The notes under the pieces were generated by a model that was given only the letters and a program-made list of their open reading frames with translations, was not told the DNA's origin and searched no databases. A program made the translations under genes and the position numbers. From NCBI GenBank assembly GCA_964641135.1, contig CAZXJV010000058.1:1-18344 (forward strand): 18,344 nucleotides of DNA, read 5' to 3'. This DNA is from Teretinema sp964641135. Its GTDB lineage: Bacteria; Spirochaetota; Spirochaetia; Treponematales; Treponemataceae. Below are positions 11,654 to 18,344 of this stretch, in pieces (the stretch's first letter is position 1; each line of letters begins with the position of its first letter).

Positions 11654-14460
11654 CTGCCATGGATAAACTGGCAGGACGAAAGACCTTGAAAGTCGCGAGT
11701 ATTCTCGATGAGTTTGAAAAGGACAAAGTGAAAGCCGGGGTCGATCTTGTGGCCCTGTTCTCTTCCTTCGGCGTCCCGCTGGAAAGCAAAGGCAAGAGTT
11801 ATATGGGCAAGTGTCCCTGGCATGAAGACTCCACGCCATCCTTGTCGGTCGATCGGGAAAAGGGCCTCTATAACTGCTTTGGCTGTGGTGAATCAGGCGA
11901 CGCGTTTACCTTGGTTGAGAAGATGAAGGGTACCGACTTCAAGGGAGCTTTGGAATACTTGAAGGGTGGACGTTTCGAGCCGGTTCCCGTTTCTTCTGTG
12001 TCCTTGTCAAAACCTGCGGTTCTGAAAGAACCACAGGTTCCCGCGCCAGCGGAACCAAAGCTCGAAGACGATCCTTTTGAAAGTCCCGAGGTCGAAAGCC
12101 TTTTCTTTGACGGGGAAGAGAACCTCCTTAACCCGGTAGCCGAATGGTACGAGAACGTCCTCAGGCAGAATACCGAAGCCCAATCGTATCTTGCCGGGCG
12201 CGGTCTCAGGCCAACCGTTCAAGGCCGGTTTGTTCTCGGCTATTCTTCCGGCAACCTCCATACCGGCTTGATGAAGCGGCACCGGAAGCCCTTGCAGGAG
12301 TTGGGAATCCTTCGTGCCGATGGTTCCGAGTTCTTTGCCGGGTGCGTCGTCGTTCCGCTTCTCGATGAAGCGGGCCAGGCGGTCAGCTTCTATGGCCGCA
12401 AGATCGACGACAGCACCCCGAAGCATCTGTACTTGAAGGGCAAGCACCGCGGCCTGGTGAACGGCAAGGCGGCGAAGGTCTACCCTGATGAATTGATCCT
12501 CACCGAAAGCGTATTCGACGCTCTTTCTCTGGTATCTCTCGGCTTTGAAAACGTCATTCCTTGCTACGGCACCGGCGGCTTTACTCCTGACCATTTGGCG
12601 GTCATGAAAGAGGCCCGGACGCGCTTGGTAGTTCTTGCCTTCGATGCCGATGATGCGGGACGCACTGGAGCCACTGCCCTGAAAGAAAAGCTTTTGGCCG
12701 AAGGAATCGCGATCAAAACCATAGCGCCCGATGGAGTCAAGGACTGGAATGAATACCTGACTTCAGGCGGGAATCCCGATACTATCCGCGCCCTGATTGA
12801 CGCCGCACCCATCGAAGGTCTTGCCGATCCCGATGCGCCACAGGTGAGCCGGGACGGCAAGCGATGGAATTTCAAATTTTGTGAAGTGGTGTACCGTGTG
12901 CTCCCATCGGTAGAAGTGTTTGTCAGTTCGCTGAAAGTGAATATTCGCGCGGAAGCGTCGCCAGCGAGCACTGGCGGAGAAGAACTTTTTCTTGATAACT
13001 GCGATCTCTATTCCTCACGGAGTCGGTCAAGTTTCGCGCTGGCCTTTTCGCGCGTGGCCGGTCTTGAATCGATCCGCATCGAAAAGGATTTGATGAAGAT
13101 CGTCATGCGCTTGGAGAAGGAACGGGACAAGGCTTTGGATGAAGCCAATCCCCGTCAGGTGATCGTGGAACCCAGCGAAGCCGAACGGACAGAGGCCGAA
13201 GCCTTTTTGAGAAGTCCAACGCTTTTTGACGATATCGCGGCCGACATGGACGCCGTGGGGTATGTGGGCGAAGAAGTCAACAAGCTGGTGGTCTATGTCG
13301 CCGCCGTCTCGCGCCTGCTGGAAAAACCCCTGTCGGTCTATGTGCAGGCGGGGAGTTCCTCGGGCAAAAGCTTTCTGATTGAAACCGTCCGCCGCCTCCT
13401 GCCTCAAGAAGCCGTCCTGGCTATTTCCTCATTCTCTGACCAGGCGCTGAACTACATGAAGCAGGAAGACCTGGAAGGCAAGGTGATGCTCATGGGCGAA
13501 GCGATTCACAATGACCTTGTGGAAGGGCAGATTCGCCAGATGCAGAGCGAAGGCGAGATTAGCCGTCTGATGGTAGCCAAAGACCCCAAGACCGGCGCCC
13601 TTGAAAGCCGGCAGGTACGGAACCGGGTGCGCCTCTCGTTCATGATGAGTTCAACCGCGCTATACCTGAACCCCGAGAACGCGAGCCGCTGCCTTGTTCT
13701 GCATACCGACGAAAGCCGCGCCCAGACCGAACGCATCTTGAGCCTTCAGCGCGAGAAGAAAACTTTTGACGGCTGGGTGAACAACGCCCACCGCATCCCG
13801 GAGATTATCAAGAAACACCAGACCGCTGGCCGCATCCTGGAGCGTCTGCCGGTGTTCAATCCGTTGGCGGGATTCATTCGCTTTCCGGTGAACCGGCCGA
13901 CCATGCGCCGCGCGCAAGACCAGTTCTTGACGCTTCTGGAAGCCGTGGCGATACTGCGTCAGTACCAGAAAGAGCGCGTCACCAAAACCAATCCGTTTAC
14001 GGGTGAGACGGTCGAAGGCATCGACATTGACCTTGAAGATTACCGCATTGCCCGGCGACTCTTTCGTGAAGCGATCCTGATTCCCAACGCCGACGAACTC
14101 CCCTCGGGGGCGCGGCTTCTCTACGAGTCCATTCAAACTATGGCGAAGGCCAAGGCGCGTAAAGAAGGGCTTGAGGCAACCGAGGTCACCTTTATTCAGC
14201 GGGAGATTCGGGAGCTTTCGGAACTGGGGAGCGACAGCATAAAGAAGTACCTCCGGGCCTTGGTGGACTTTGAATTCCTTGAGCTGACCGGTGGACGTAA
14301 ACACGGTACCCGCTTTTGTTACCGCTTGCGAAACTTAGGCAATGAAACCAGCTCCGGCGTGGAACTGCCCGAAGTCGAAGAACTTGCCCTTTTATTGGCA
14401 GAAACTGGGGAAGTGGGGAAAACTGGGGAATTCCCCAGTTACGTGCGGTCAAGTCTATGA
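11650..14460 (+). CDS. Primase-helicase fusion (copy 2)
   Basis: Identical 936-residue protein to that at 3267: CHC2 zinc domain, TOPRIM, P-loop ATPase and C-terminal winged-helix-like domain. GTG 11650 overlaps the parA stop, with ATG 11659 as the alternative start. Confidence 0.9.
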   Translation: MTAMDKLAGRKTLKVASILDEFEKDKVKAGVDLVALFSSFGVPLESKGKSYMGKCPWHEDSTPSLSVDREKGLYNCFGCGESGDAFTLVEKMKGTDFKGALEYLKGGRFEPVPVSSVSLSKPAVLKEPQVPAPAEPKLEDDPFESPEVESLFFDGEENLLNPVAEWYENVLRQNTEAQSYLAGRGLRPTVQGRFVLGYSSGNLHTGLMKRHRKPLQELGILRADGSEFFAGCVVVPLLDEAGQAVSFYGRKIDDSTPKHLYLKGKHRGLVNGKAAKVYPDELILTESVFDALSLVSLGFENVIPCYGTGGFTPDHLAVMKEARTRLVVLAFDADDAGRTGATALKEKLLAEGIAIKTIAPDGVKDWNEYLTSGGNPDTIRALIDAAPIEGLADPDAPQVSRDGKRWNFKFCEVVYRVLPSVEVFVSSLKVNIRAEASPASTGGEELFLDNCDLYSSRSRSSFALAFSRVAGLESIRIEKDLMKIVMRLEKERDKALDEANPRQVIVEPSEAERTEAEAFLRSPTLFDDIAADMDAVGYVGEEVNKLVVYVAAVSRLLEKPLSVYVQAGSSSGKSFLIETVRRLLPQEAVLAISSFSDQALNYMKQEDLEGKVMLMGEAIHNDLVEGQIRQMQSEGEISRLMVAKDPKTGALESRQVRNRVRLSFMMSSTALYLNPENASRCLVLHTDESRAQTERILSLQREKKTFDGWVNNAHRIPEIIKKHQTAGRILERLPVFNPLAGFIRFPVNRPTMRRAQDQFLTLLEAVAILRQYQKERVTKTNPFTGETVEGIDIDLEDYRIARRLFREAILIPNADELPSGARLLYESIQTMAKAKARKEGLEATEVTFIQREIRELSELGSDSIKKYLRALVDFEFLELTGGRKHGTRFCYRLRNLGNETSSGVELPEVEELALLLAETGEVGKTGEFPSYVRSSL

Positions 14461-14506
14461 ATGAAAAGGATTTGCAGGACGAAAAAGCAACTGGGGAACT
14501 GGGGAA
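14403..14506. repeat. AACTGGGGAA repeat cluster (copy 2)
   Basis: Repeat of 6020-6123: direct units start at 14403, 14421, 14489 and 14497, and the 20-bp palindrome is at 14421-14440. Confidence 0.6.
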
Positions 14507-15491
14507 GGGAAAAGACACAGACCCGAGGAAAGAAACCATGCTTCCCGTTCTCTCGGCCTGTATGACTGACCTTCTGGCAGCCGGACGAAGCCGGGCGGAA
14601 CTCACGGCAACCTTTAACTTCTTTACCCGCTACCTCGATGAGAACCACCTCGCGTGGGAACGCTTCGGCATTCGGGAAGCCCAAGGCTTACAGACTGCCT
14701 TGATGGCACGTTGTGACGAGGCTGGGAACCGCTTCTACGCTCCGGCGACGGTCGTGAAGATGATCGGCACCTTGAAGATCTTCTACGCCTGGGCGAGGAA
14801 AAAACACCTTGTTGCCGAGAATCCCTTTGTCCGGGTGAAGAATGTCAAACAACCCAAGCGGCTCCCGAAAGACATCTACGAGAGCGAAGAACTCGAACAG
14901 CTTTTGTCCTGGCTCGCCGACTTCGGGAGCGCGCCGACCTTGAAGGAAAAGCGCGAGCGTTACCTTGCCCATGTAGTCGCCGAACTTCTGTACTCGACCG
15001 GCCTTGTGGTGGGAGAAGTAAAGCTCTTGAAACCCGAGGACGTGAACCTTTCCCGCAGGACGGTCACGGCATGGATTCCCCAGTACCGGAAACACCGCAC
15101 GGTGATCCTCTCCGAGTACGCAGCCGGGTTACTGTCGGTGTTTATGAACGAACTGCGTCCGGTCTACCTCGCGAGCCCCAACTACCGGGCTTCTCGCCAC
15201 CTTTTGTTCGGCACGGCCAATGAACTGACCCGTACCGTGAACCGGGTGCTTCTGAAAGGCGCCGCCGCGTTGAATCTCACTCCCTGCACAACACGAATGT
15301 TCCGGCATGCCCTGTGCCTTCATTTGGTGAAGGCCGGATGCGACGCCCGTTTTGTGCAGGAGCTTGCCGGGCACGAAGACCTTTCCACCACCCAGTTGTA
15401 TATGCGACTCGACAAGCGAGACTTGCGCGGAACGCTCGACCAGTTCCACCCCCGCGCCGCGATGGGCGAGCGCGAAGAAAATCTTCCGTGA
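14457..15491 (+). CDS. Tyrosine recombinase 1, catalytically degenerate (copy 2)
   Basis: Identical to the 344-residue protein at 6074, including Val in place of the first catalytic Arg and RxxR in place of HxxR. The same substitutions in both copies show only that the copies are recent, not that each is conserved independently. Confidence 0.85.
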   Translation: MNEKDLQDEKATGELGKGKDTDPRKETMLPVLSACMTDLLAAGRSRAELTATFNFFTRYLDENHLAWERFGIREAQGLQTALMARCDEAGNRFYAPATVVKMIGTLKIFYAWARKKHLVAENPFVRVKNVKQPKRLPKDIYESEELEQLLSWLADFGSAPTLKEKRERYLAHVVAELLYSTGLVVGEVKLLKPEDVNLSRRTVTAWIPQYRKHRTVILSEYAAGLLSVFMNELRPVYLASPNYRASRHLLFGTANELTRTVNRVLLKGAAALNLTPCTTRMFRHALCLHLVKAGCDARFVQELAGHEDLSTTQLYMRLDKRDLRGTLDQFHPRAAMGEREENLP

Positions 15492-16504
15492 CGATTCTTT
15501 CCTACCTCGCCGATTACGAAGCCTACCAGAAAGGCCGGGGACTCAAAGAAGGCACGGTGCGGGTTTCTCTCTCGCAGCTGGGGCGCTTTGACCGGTGGCT
15601 CAAAGCCAAGCGCAAGCGCGACGTTCGCCGGGTGCATCTTTCTGATGTGACCTTGTGGCTCGATGATCTTGCCGTGCGCCTTGCGCCCGCGACGGTTTAC
15701 GGCCACGCCATTGAGGTGCGGAACTTCTTCGCCTTCCTCAAAACCATGGGCTACCTCTTAACCGACCCGATAGAAGACCTGGACGCGAAAAGCTATCAAG
15801 GTCCGGACAACAAGCGGGGCGTATTTACGAAAAGCGAGATTGACACCTTTCTCGACGCTCTCGACGTAACCGAAAACCTGGCCTTGCGGGCGTTCTTTGA
15901 ACTTCTCTATTCGTCGGCCTTGCGCCTTTCGGAAGGGTTGAACCTGACTATGGCCGACCTCGATTTGCGGGAACGGACGCTCCTTGTGCGTAACGGCAAA
16001 GGCGGGAAAGACCGCTATGTTCCCTTCTCGCACACCGCGCTTATCTTTCTGCAAAAGTATCTGGATGAGATGCGACCGCGACTTGTGAAGGGTGCTCCTG
16101 CCGCTGATCGCGAAGTAGTCTTCCTCAAGAGGAAAGGACGACTCACCAAGCAGATCATTTGGCGAGCCTTTGCCAAAACCCTTGAAAAGGCCGGCATTGA
16201 TAAGACTAGCCGGACCGTTCACAGCATTCGTCATTCCTGCGCCACGCATCTTCTTGAAGCCGGAGCGGACGTGCGCACCGTCTCTGAACTCCTCGGGCAC
16301 ACGAGCATTGAAACCACCGCCCGCTATACCCACGTCCAGCTTGACGGCCTCAAGCGGATGTTCAAAAGCTACCACCCGAGGGAAAACGAACTCTACCGGG
16401 AGATTGACGACGCATACCGCGCGGCGGCCGGGAAGCTCAAGGAAGAATTGAGTCGGAAATGGCAAAACCTGTTAGGACGGAATAGAGACGGGAAAAAGGA
16501 ATAA
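15488..16504 (+). CDS. Tyrosine recombinase 2, intact (copy 2)
   Basis: Identical 338-residue recombinase to that at 7105, with the full Arg-Lys-HxxR-His-Tyr set, starting at GTG 15488 in a 4-base overlap. Confidence 0.92.
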   Translation: MTILSYLADYEAYQKGRGLKEGTVRVSLSQLGRFDRWLKAKRKRDVRRVHLSDVTLWLDDLAVRLAPATVYGHAIEVRNFFAFLKTMGYLLTDPIEDLDAKSYQGPDNKRGVFTKSEIDTFLDALDVTENLALRAFFELLYSSALRLSEGLNLTMADLDLRERTLLVRNGKGGKDRYVPFSHTALIFLQKYLDEMRPRLVKGAPAADREVVFLKRKGRLTKQIIWRAFAKTLEKAGIDKTSRTVHSIRHSCATHLLEAGADVRTVSELLGHTSIETTARYTHVQLDGLKRMFKSYHPRENELYREIDDAYRAAAGKLKEELSRKWQNLLGRNRDGKKE

Positions 16505-16509
16505 TTACC

Positions 16510-16538
16510 TTGAAGTTATATTACGCAGAGGTTATACT
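16510..16538 (+). promoter_or_regulatory. Promoter of the HigBA-like operon (copy 2)
   Basis: TTGAAG (16510-16515) and TATACT (16533-16538) with 17-bp spacing. The predicted start is at ATG 16545. This promoter would also transcribe the displaced host toxin downstream. Confidence 0.65.
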
Positions 16539-16544
16539 ATGACT

Positions 16545-16904
16545 ATGGGAGCAGATAAAGAGCGGGCGCTTGAGACTACGAGCGAGTATCTTGAATGGTT
16601 CACTTCTCAAGCTGAGCCGGTACAGGAAGCCGTCCGTGCGTATGTGAAGCTGCTCCTTGCAAAAGGTCCGTCCTTGGGACGTCCCTACGTGGACACGCTC
16701 AAGGGGAGCAAGTACCCGAACCTGAAAGAACTGCGGGTACAGGCGCAGGGTAGAAAATACCGGATTGCCTTTCTCTTTACCGGCGACCGGGTGTGCCTCT
16801 TGCTGACCGCTGACGTGAAGGGCGGGTCGGAAGACAAGCGGTTCTACAAGAAACTGATAGCGGAAGCGGAAACCTTGTATGAGGAATATCTGGCTTCAAG
16901 CTGA
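16545..16904 (+). CDS. higB: HigB/RelE-type toxin (copy 2)
   Basis: Identical 119-residue HigB-like protein to that at 8162, with the same leaderless start reasoning. Confidence 0.85.
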   Translation: MGADKERALETTSEYLEWFTSQAEPVQEAVRAYVKLLLAKGPSLGRPYVDTLKGSKYPNLKELRVQAQGRKYRIAFLFTGDRVCLLLTADVKGGSEDKRFYKKLIAEAETLYEEYLASS

Positions 16905-16919
16905 AATAAGGAGGACGAT

Positions 16920-17237
16920 ATGGCAGTAGTGAAAAACGCGATGAAGGCGATGGAAAGCGTAATGTCCGACGAGTCTATTGCCCGTTCCAACGAGATATAC
17001 GAGCGGGAACTCTTGATGCTCAACCTCGCCGAACTGCGCGAGCAATACAACGTGAAGCAGGCTGATATAAAAGGTTTCTCTCAACCGGCGATCTCCCGGA
17101 TTGAAGGCCGCACTGACATAAAGCTTTCAACCCTGATAAAATACCTCACGCAGATGGATCTCGATATGGAAATCAAGGTGCGCCCACGCAGTCCCAAGAA
17201 GGGTGTACCGAAAGAAGTTTTGCTTTTTCATACTTGA
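16920..17237 (+). CDS. higA: HigA-type XRE antitoxin (copy 2)
   Basis: Identical 105-residue antitoxin to that at 8537. Its stop overlaps the TTG that opens the frame of the displaced host toxin, so it probably controls that toxin's transcription by repressing the shared promoter. Confidence 0.85.
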   Translation: MAVVKNAMKAMESVMSDESIARSNEIYERELLMLNLAELREQYNVKQADIKGFSQPAISRIEGRTDIKLSTLIKYLTQMDLDMEIKVRPRSPKKGVPKEVLLFHT

Positions 17238-17653
17238 GAAAAAGGAGACCGACTATTTTTAAACGACTAGGTTTCATTGCCGCTTTATTCGTTCTTCTCG
17301 CGCCTCTTGCTCTGCAAGCAGCTTCTCTGGAACGGTCTATTTCTATAGCGGATAACGCTATAGGCCTCTCCGGCGCGGAAGCCGCTGGGAAGGGGATAAC
17401 TTCAGTAGATGACCTCCTCACAAATGCTGGAAAACTTGAAAGATTAAAGGGTGGCGTTCAGCAAGGGTTTGTTAAGGGAGATGTCACCACGATATACCAG
17501 AACATGACAAAAGGTGCTGAGCAACTTAAGAGTGGTGCCTATAAGCTACCAAATGGCACAATTTTGAATTCTCATACCTCAACCACTACTGGTATAAGCA
17601 CCATCGACATTAATCAAGCCGGTCAAATATTCAAAATAAGGATTGAGCCATGA
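17234..17653 (+). CDS. Displaced host toxin tip, now carrying the element's signal peptide
   Basis: A 139-codon frame whose first 49 residues (signal peptide and short spacer up to SGAE) come from the element. The rest, from AAGKG (50-54) on, is host sequence. The tip has His114 in LNSHTSTTTG (111-120) and ends IDINQAGQIFKIRIEP. This strand-rich, basic ending recalls small nuclease tips of the BECR type, but I cannot name a family. Before insertion this tip belonged to the protein starting at 174, giving 237 residues. The start is either TTG 17234 or the ATT at 17255 behind AAAAGGAG. Its stop overlaps the next ATG (ATGA). If expressed, the tip would be sent to the Sec pathway, away from the cytoplasm. 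Confidence 0.75.
   Translation: MRKRRPTIFKRLGFIAALFVLLAPLALQAASLERSISIADNAIGLSGAEAAGKGITSVDDLLTNAGKLERLKGGVQQGFVKGDVTTIYQNMTKGAEQLKSGAYKLPNGTILNSHTSTTTGISTIDINQAGQIFKIRIEP
17380..17400 (+). other. attR: right attachment core
   Basis: The third copy of the core is at 17380-17395, followed by ATAAC rather than GTAAC. The single mismatch at 17396 turns Val (GTA) into Ile (ATA) after Ala-Ala-Gly-Lys-Gly and marks where host sequence resumes. The crossover must therefore lie within the 16 exact bases. The reconstructed empty host site would be the bases up to 613 joined to 17380 onward. Confidence 0.8.
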
Positions 17654-18246
17654 ATGAGCAGCTTGTAAGACTTGAGGCATTTGCCAATCCTGAAAGTGAA
17701 GTCTACACAAAAAAGTATTTAGAGAGGTATTGGCTCAACAAGGAGGAGCTTGCTTTTTGGGAAGTAAAGAAAAAGACGATTTTTGAAGAGACATTCAGAA
17801 TGTTGCCTGACAAATTGTTTAAGGGTAGCTTCCAAAGTATCGTAATGAAAGGCGGCCTCATTTTTATAGAAGAAGACTACAATATTCTGCGAGAATGTAT
17901 GAATACTTGTGAAGATAAAAACTTCGTAATCATCGAGGATTATGATGAAACCTCACCACCACATAAATCAGGCCCATCTTTGAGGTTTAGGTATCCTGTT
18001 AGCACTTTGTGGAGTGAGCTAAAAATTTCTGATGGAATTTGTTACGAATTATTTGAGCGGCCGGTCCGTAACTACTTTGTATTTGGGGATAGCGGATTAT
18101 GGGGGAAATATGTCGCCAACGATTATCACTATCCAGTCGATATACTCGGCTATTCAAATGGGATCGCAGAAGTTATTGGCAAGCGTTTTACAGTTTCGTA
18201 TGAAGATATGAAGGATTTACAGCGGGGAGTACCCGAGCTTTTATAA
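17650..18246 (+). CDS. Putative immunity protein for the displaced tip
   Basis: A 198-residue, acidic and aromatic-rich soluble protein with no signal peptide, in AT-rich sequence like the tip before it. ATG 17650 overlaps the toxin stop by four bases, the usual coupling for toxin and immunity genes. I see no recognisable motif; stretches such as NFVIIEDYDE and NDYHYPVDILGYSNG do not point to a known family for me. The role is assigned by position only. Confidence 0.6.
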   Translation: MNEQLVRLEAFANPESEVYTKKYLERYWLNKEELAFWEVKKKTIFEETFRMLPDKLFKGSFQSIVMKGGLIFIEEDYNILRECMNTCEDKNFVIIEDYDETSPPHKSGPSLRFRYPVSTLWSELKISDGICYELFERPVRNYFVFGDSGLWGKYVANDYHYPVDILGYSNGIAEVIGKRFTVSYEDMKDLQRGVPELL

Positions 18247-18249
18247 AAT

Positions 18250-18280
18250 TAGCCTAATCTAGGTTCAAGCTGACAGTCCC
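18250..18280 (+). other. attC-like left half-site after the host immunity gene
   Basis: TAGCCTAAT, a spacer and TCAAGCTGACAGTCC closely match the left half of the site at 1091-1121 (TAGCCTAAT ... TCAAGCTGACAATCC). The matching right half is not seen before the window ends at 18344; it may lie beyond the end, or the site may be decayed. A gene-free tail, 18281-18344, shows nothing else. Confidence 0.4.
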
Positions 18281-18344
18281 TGTCGGGTCCGGAATATGTC
18301 AATATAGTTTATGCCAGATTTATGAGATGTTTGCATCAAGCAGC

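Larger units (their letters stand above)
8997..17379 (+). mobile_element. Integrative toxin-tip-carrying element, copy 2
   Basis: This is the second copy of the 8383-bp unit, directly abutting copy 1 in the same orientation. Every coding region translates identically to its partner in copy 1, and no difference was noticed in the stretches compared by eye. Its right end joins a third core at 17380, after which the displaced host toxin tip begins. The junction at 8997 between the copies is what the attP of an excised circle would look like. The second copy could come from insertion of a circle into attL or attR, from replication, or from assembly of mixed integrated and circular reads. Confidence 0.85.

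Noticed and set aside
1..18344. tRNA genes, CRISPR arrays, IS transposases, relaxase or phage structural genes
   Set aside because: None found on either strand. The attachment target is protein-coding rather than a tRNA, and the only long repeat is the element duplication itself.

Overview
The window holds two tandem, apparently identical copies of an 8383-bp mobile element (614-8996 and 8997-17379). They are inserted head-to-tail inside a small chromosomal polymorphic-toxin (toxin-tip) gene. Three copies of a short core, AGCCGCTGGGAAGGGG, mark the left end (614), the copy-copy junction (8997) and the right end (17380). Joining 174-613 to 17380-17653 restores one uninterrupted 237-codon reading frame. 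The insertion is therefore precise and keeps the frame on both sides. The core encodes the linker Ala-Ala-Gly-Lys-Gly just before the toxic C-terminal domain.

Layout of one element unit, left to right: a toxin C-terminal tip that becomes fused to the host gene's N-terminus; a 60-residue Cys/His-rich putative immunity protein; an attC-like imperfect hairpin; a terminator; a palindrome cluster; an XRE regulator on the minus strand; a divergent promoter with a structured leader; then a tightly coupled operon of two small DUF5659-like proteins, ParA, a CHC2/TOPRIM primase fused to a P-loop helicase-like ATPase, and two tyrosine recombinases, of which the first has lost catalytic residues. Next come a HigBA-type toxin-antitoxin pair and an N-terminal signal-peptide coding segment that runs into the next att core. 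At the copy-copy junction, which is also the predicted circular form, the signal peptide is in frame with the element's own toxin tip. At the right end it is in frame with the displaced host toxin tip, which is followed by its own putative immunity gene.

The proposed system is a site-specific integrating element, probably able to replicate as a circle, that carries a toxin-tip/immunity cassette and inserts at a conserved linker in polymorphic-toxin genes. Insertion gives the host N-terminus a new tip. The old tip is not destroyed: it receives a signal peptide and comes under the element's HigBA transcription unit. This is inferred from the sequence architecture and was not confirmed by any search.

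Host: the tips, immunity genes and left flank look clearly AT-richer than the GC-richer element backbone, which suggests a mosaic. The signal peptide implies secretion. Downstream of both immunity genes lies a shared attC-like half-site, so the locus may be, or derive from, a chromosomal integron or an array of orphan Rhs tips (the left protein starts with the Rhs-core-end-like motif DPTGL). A diderm such as a Treponema-like spirochaete would fit, since chromosomal integrons are known in that genus, but this is a guess. No tRNA, rRNA, CRISPR, capsid, relaxase or conjugation gene was seen.
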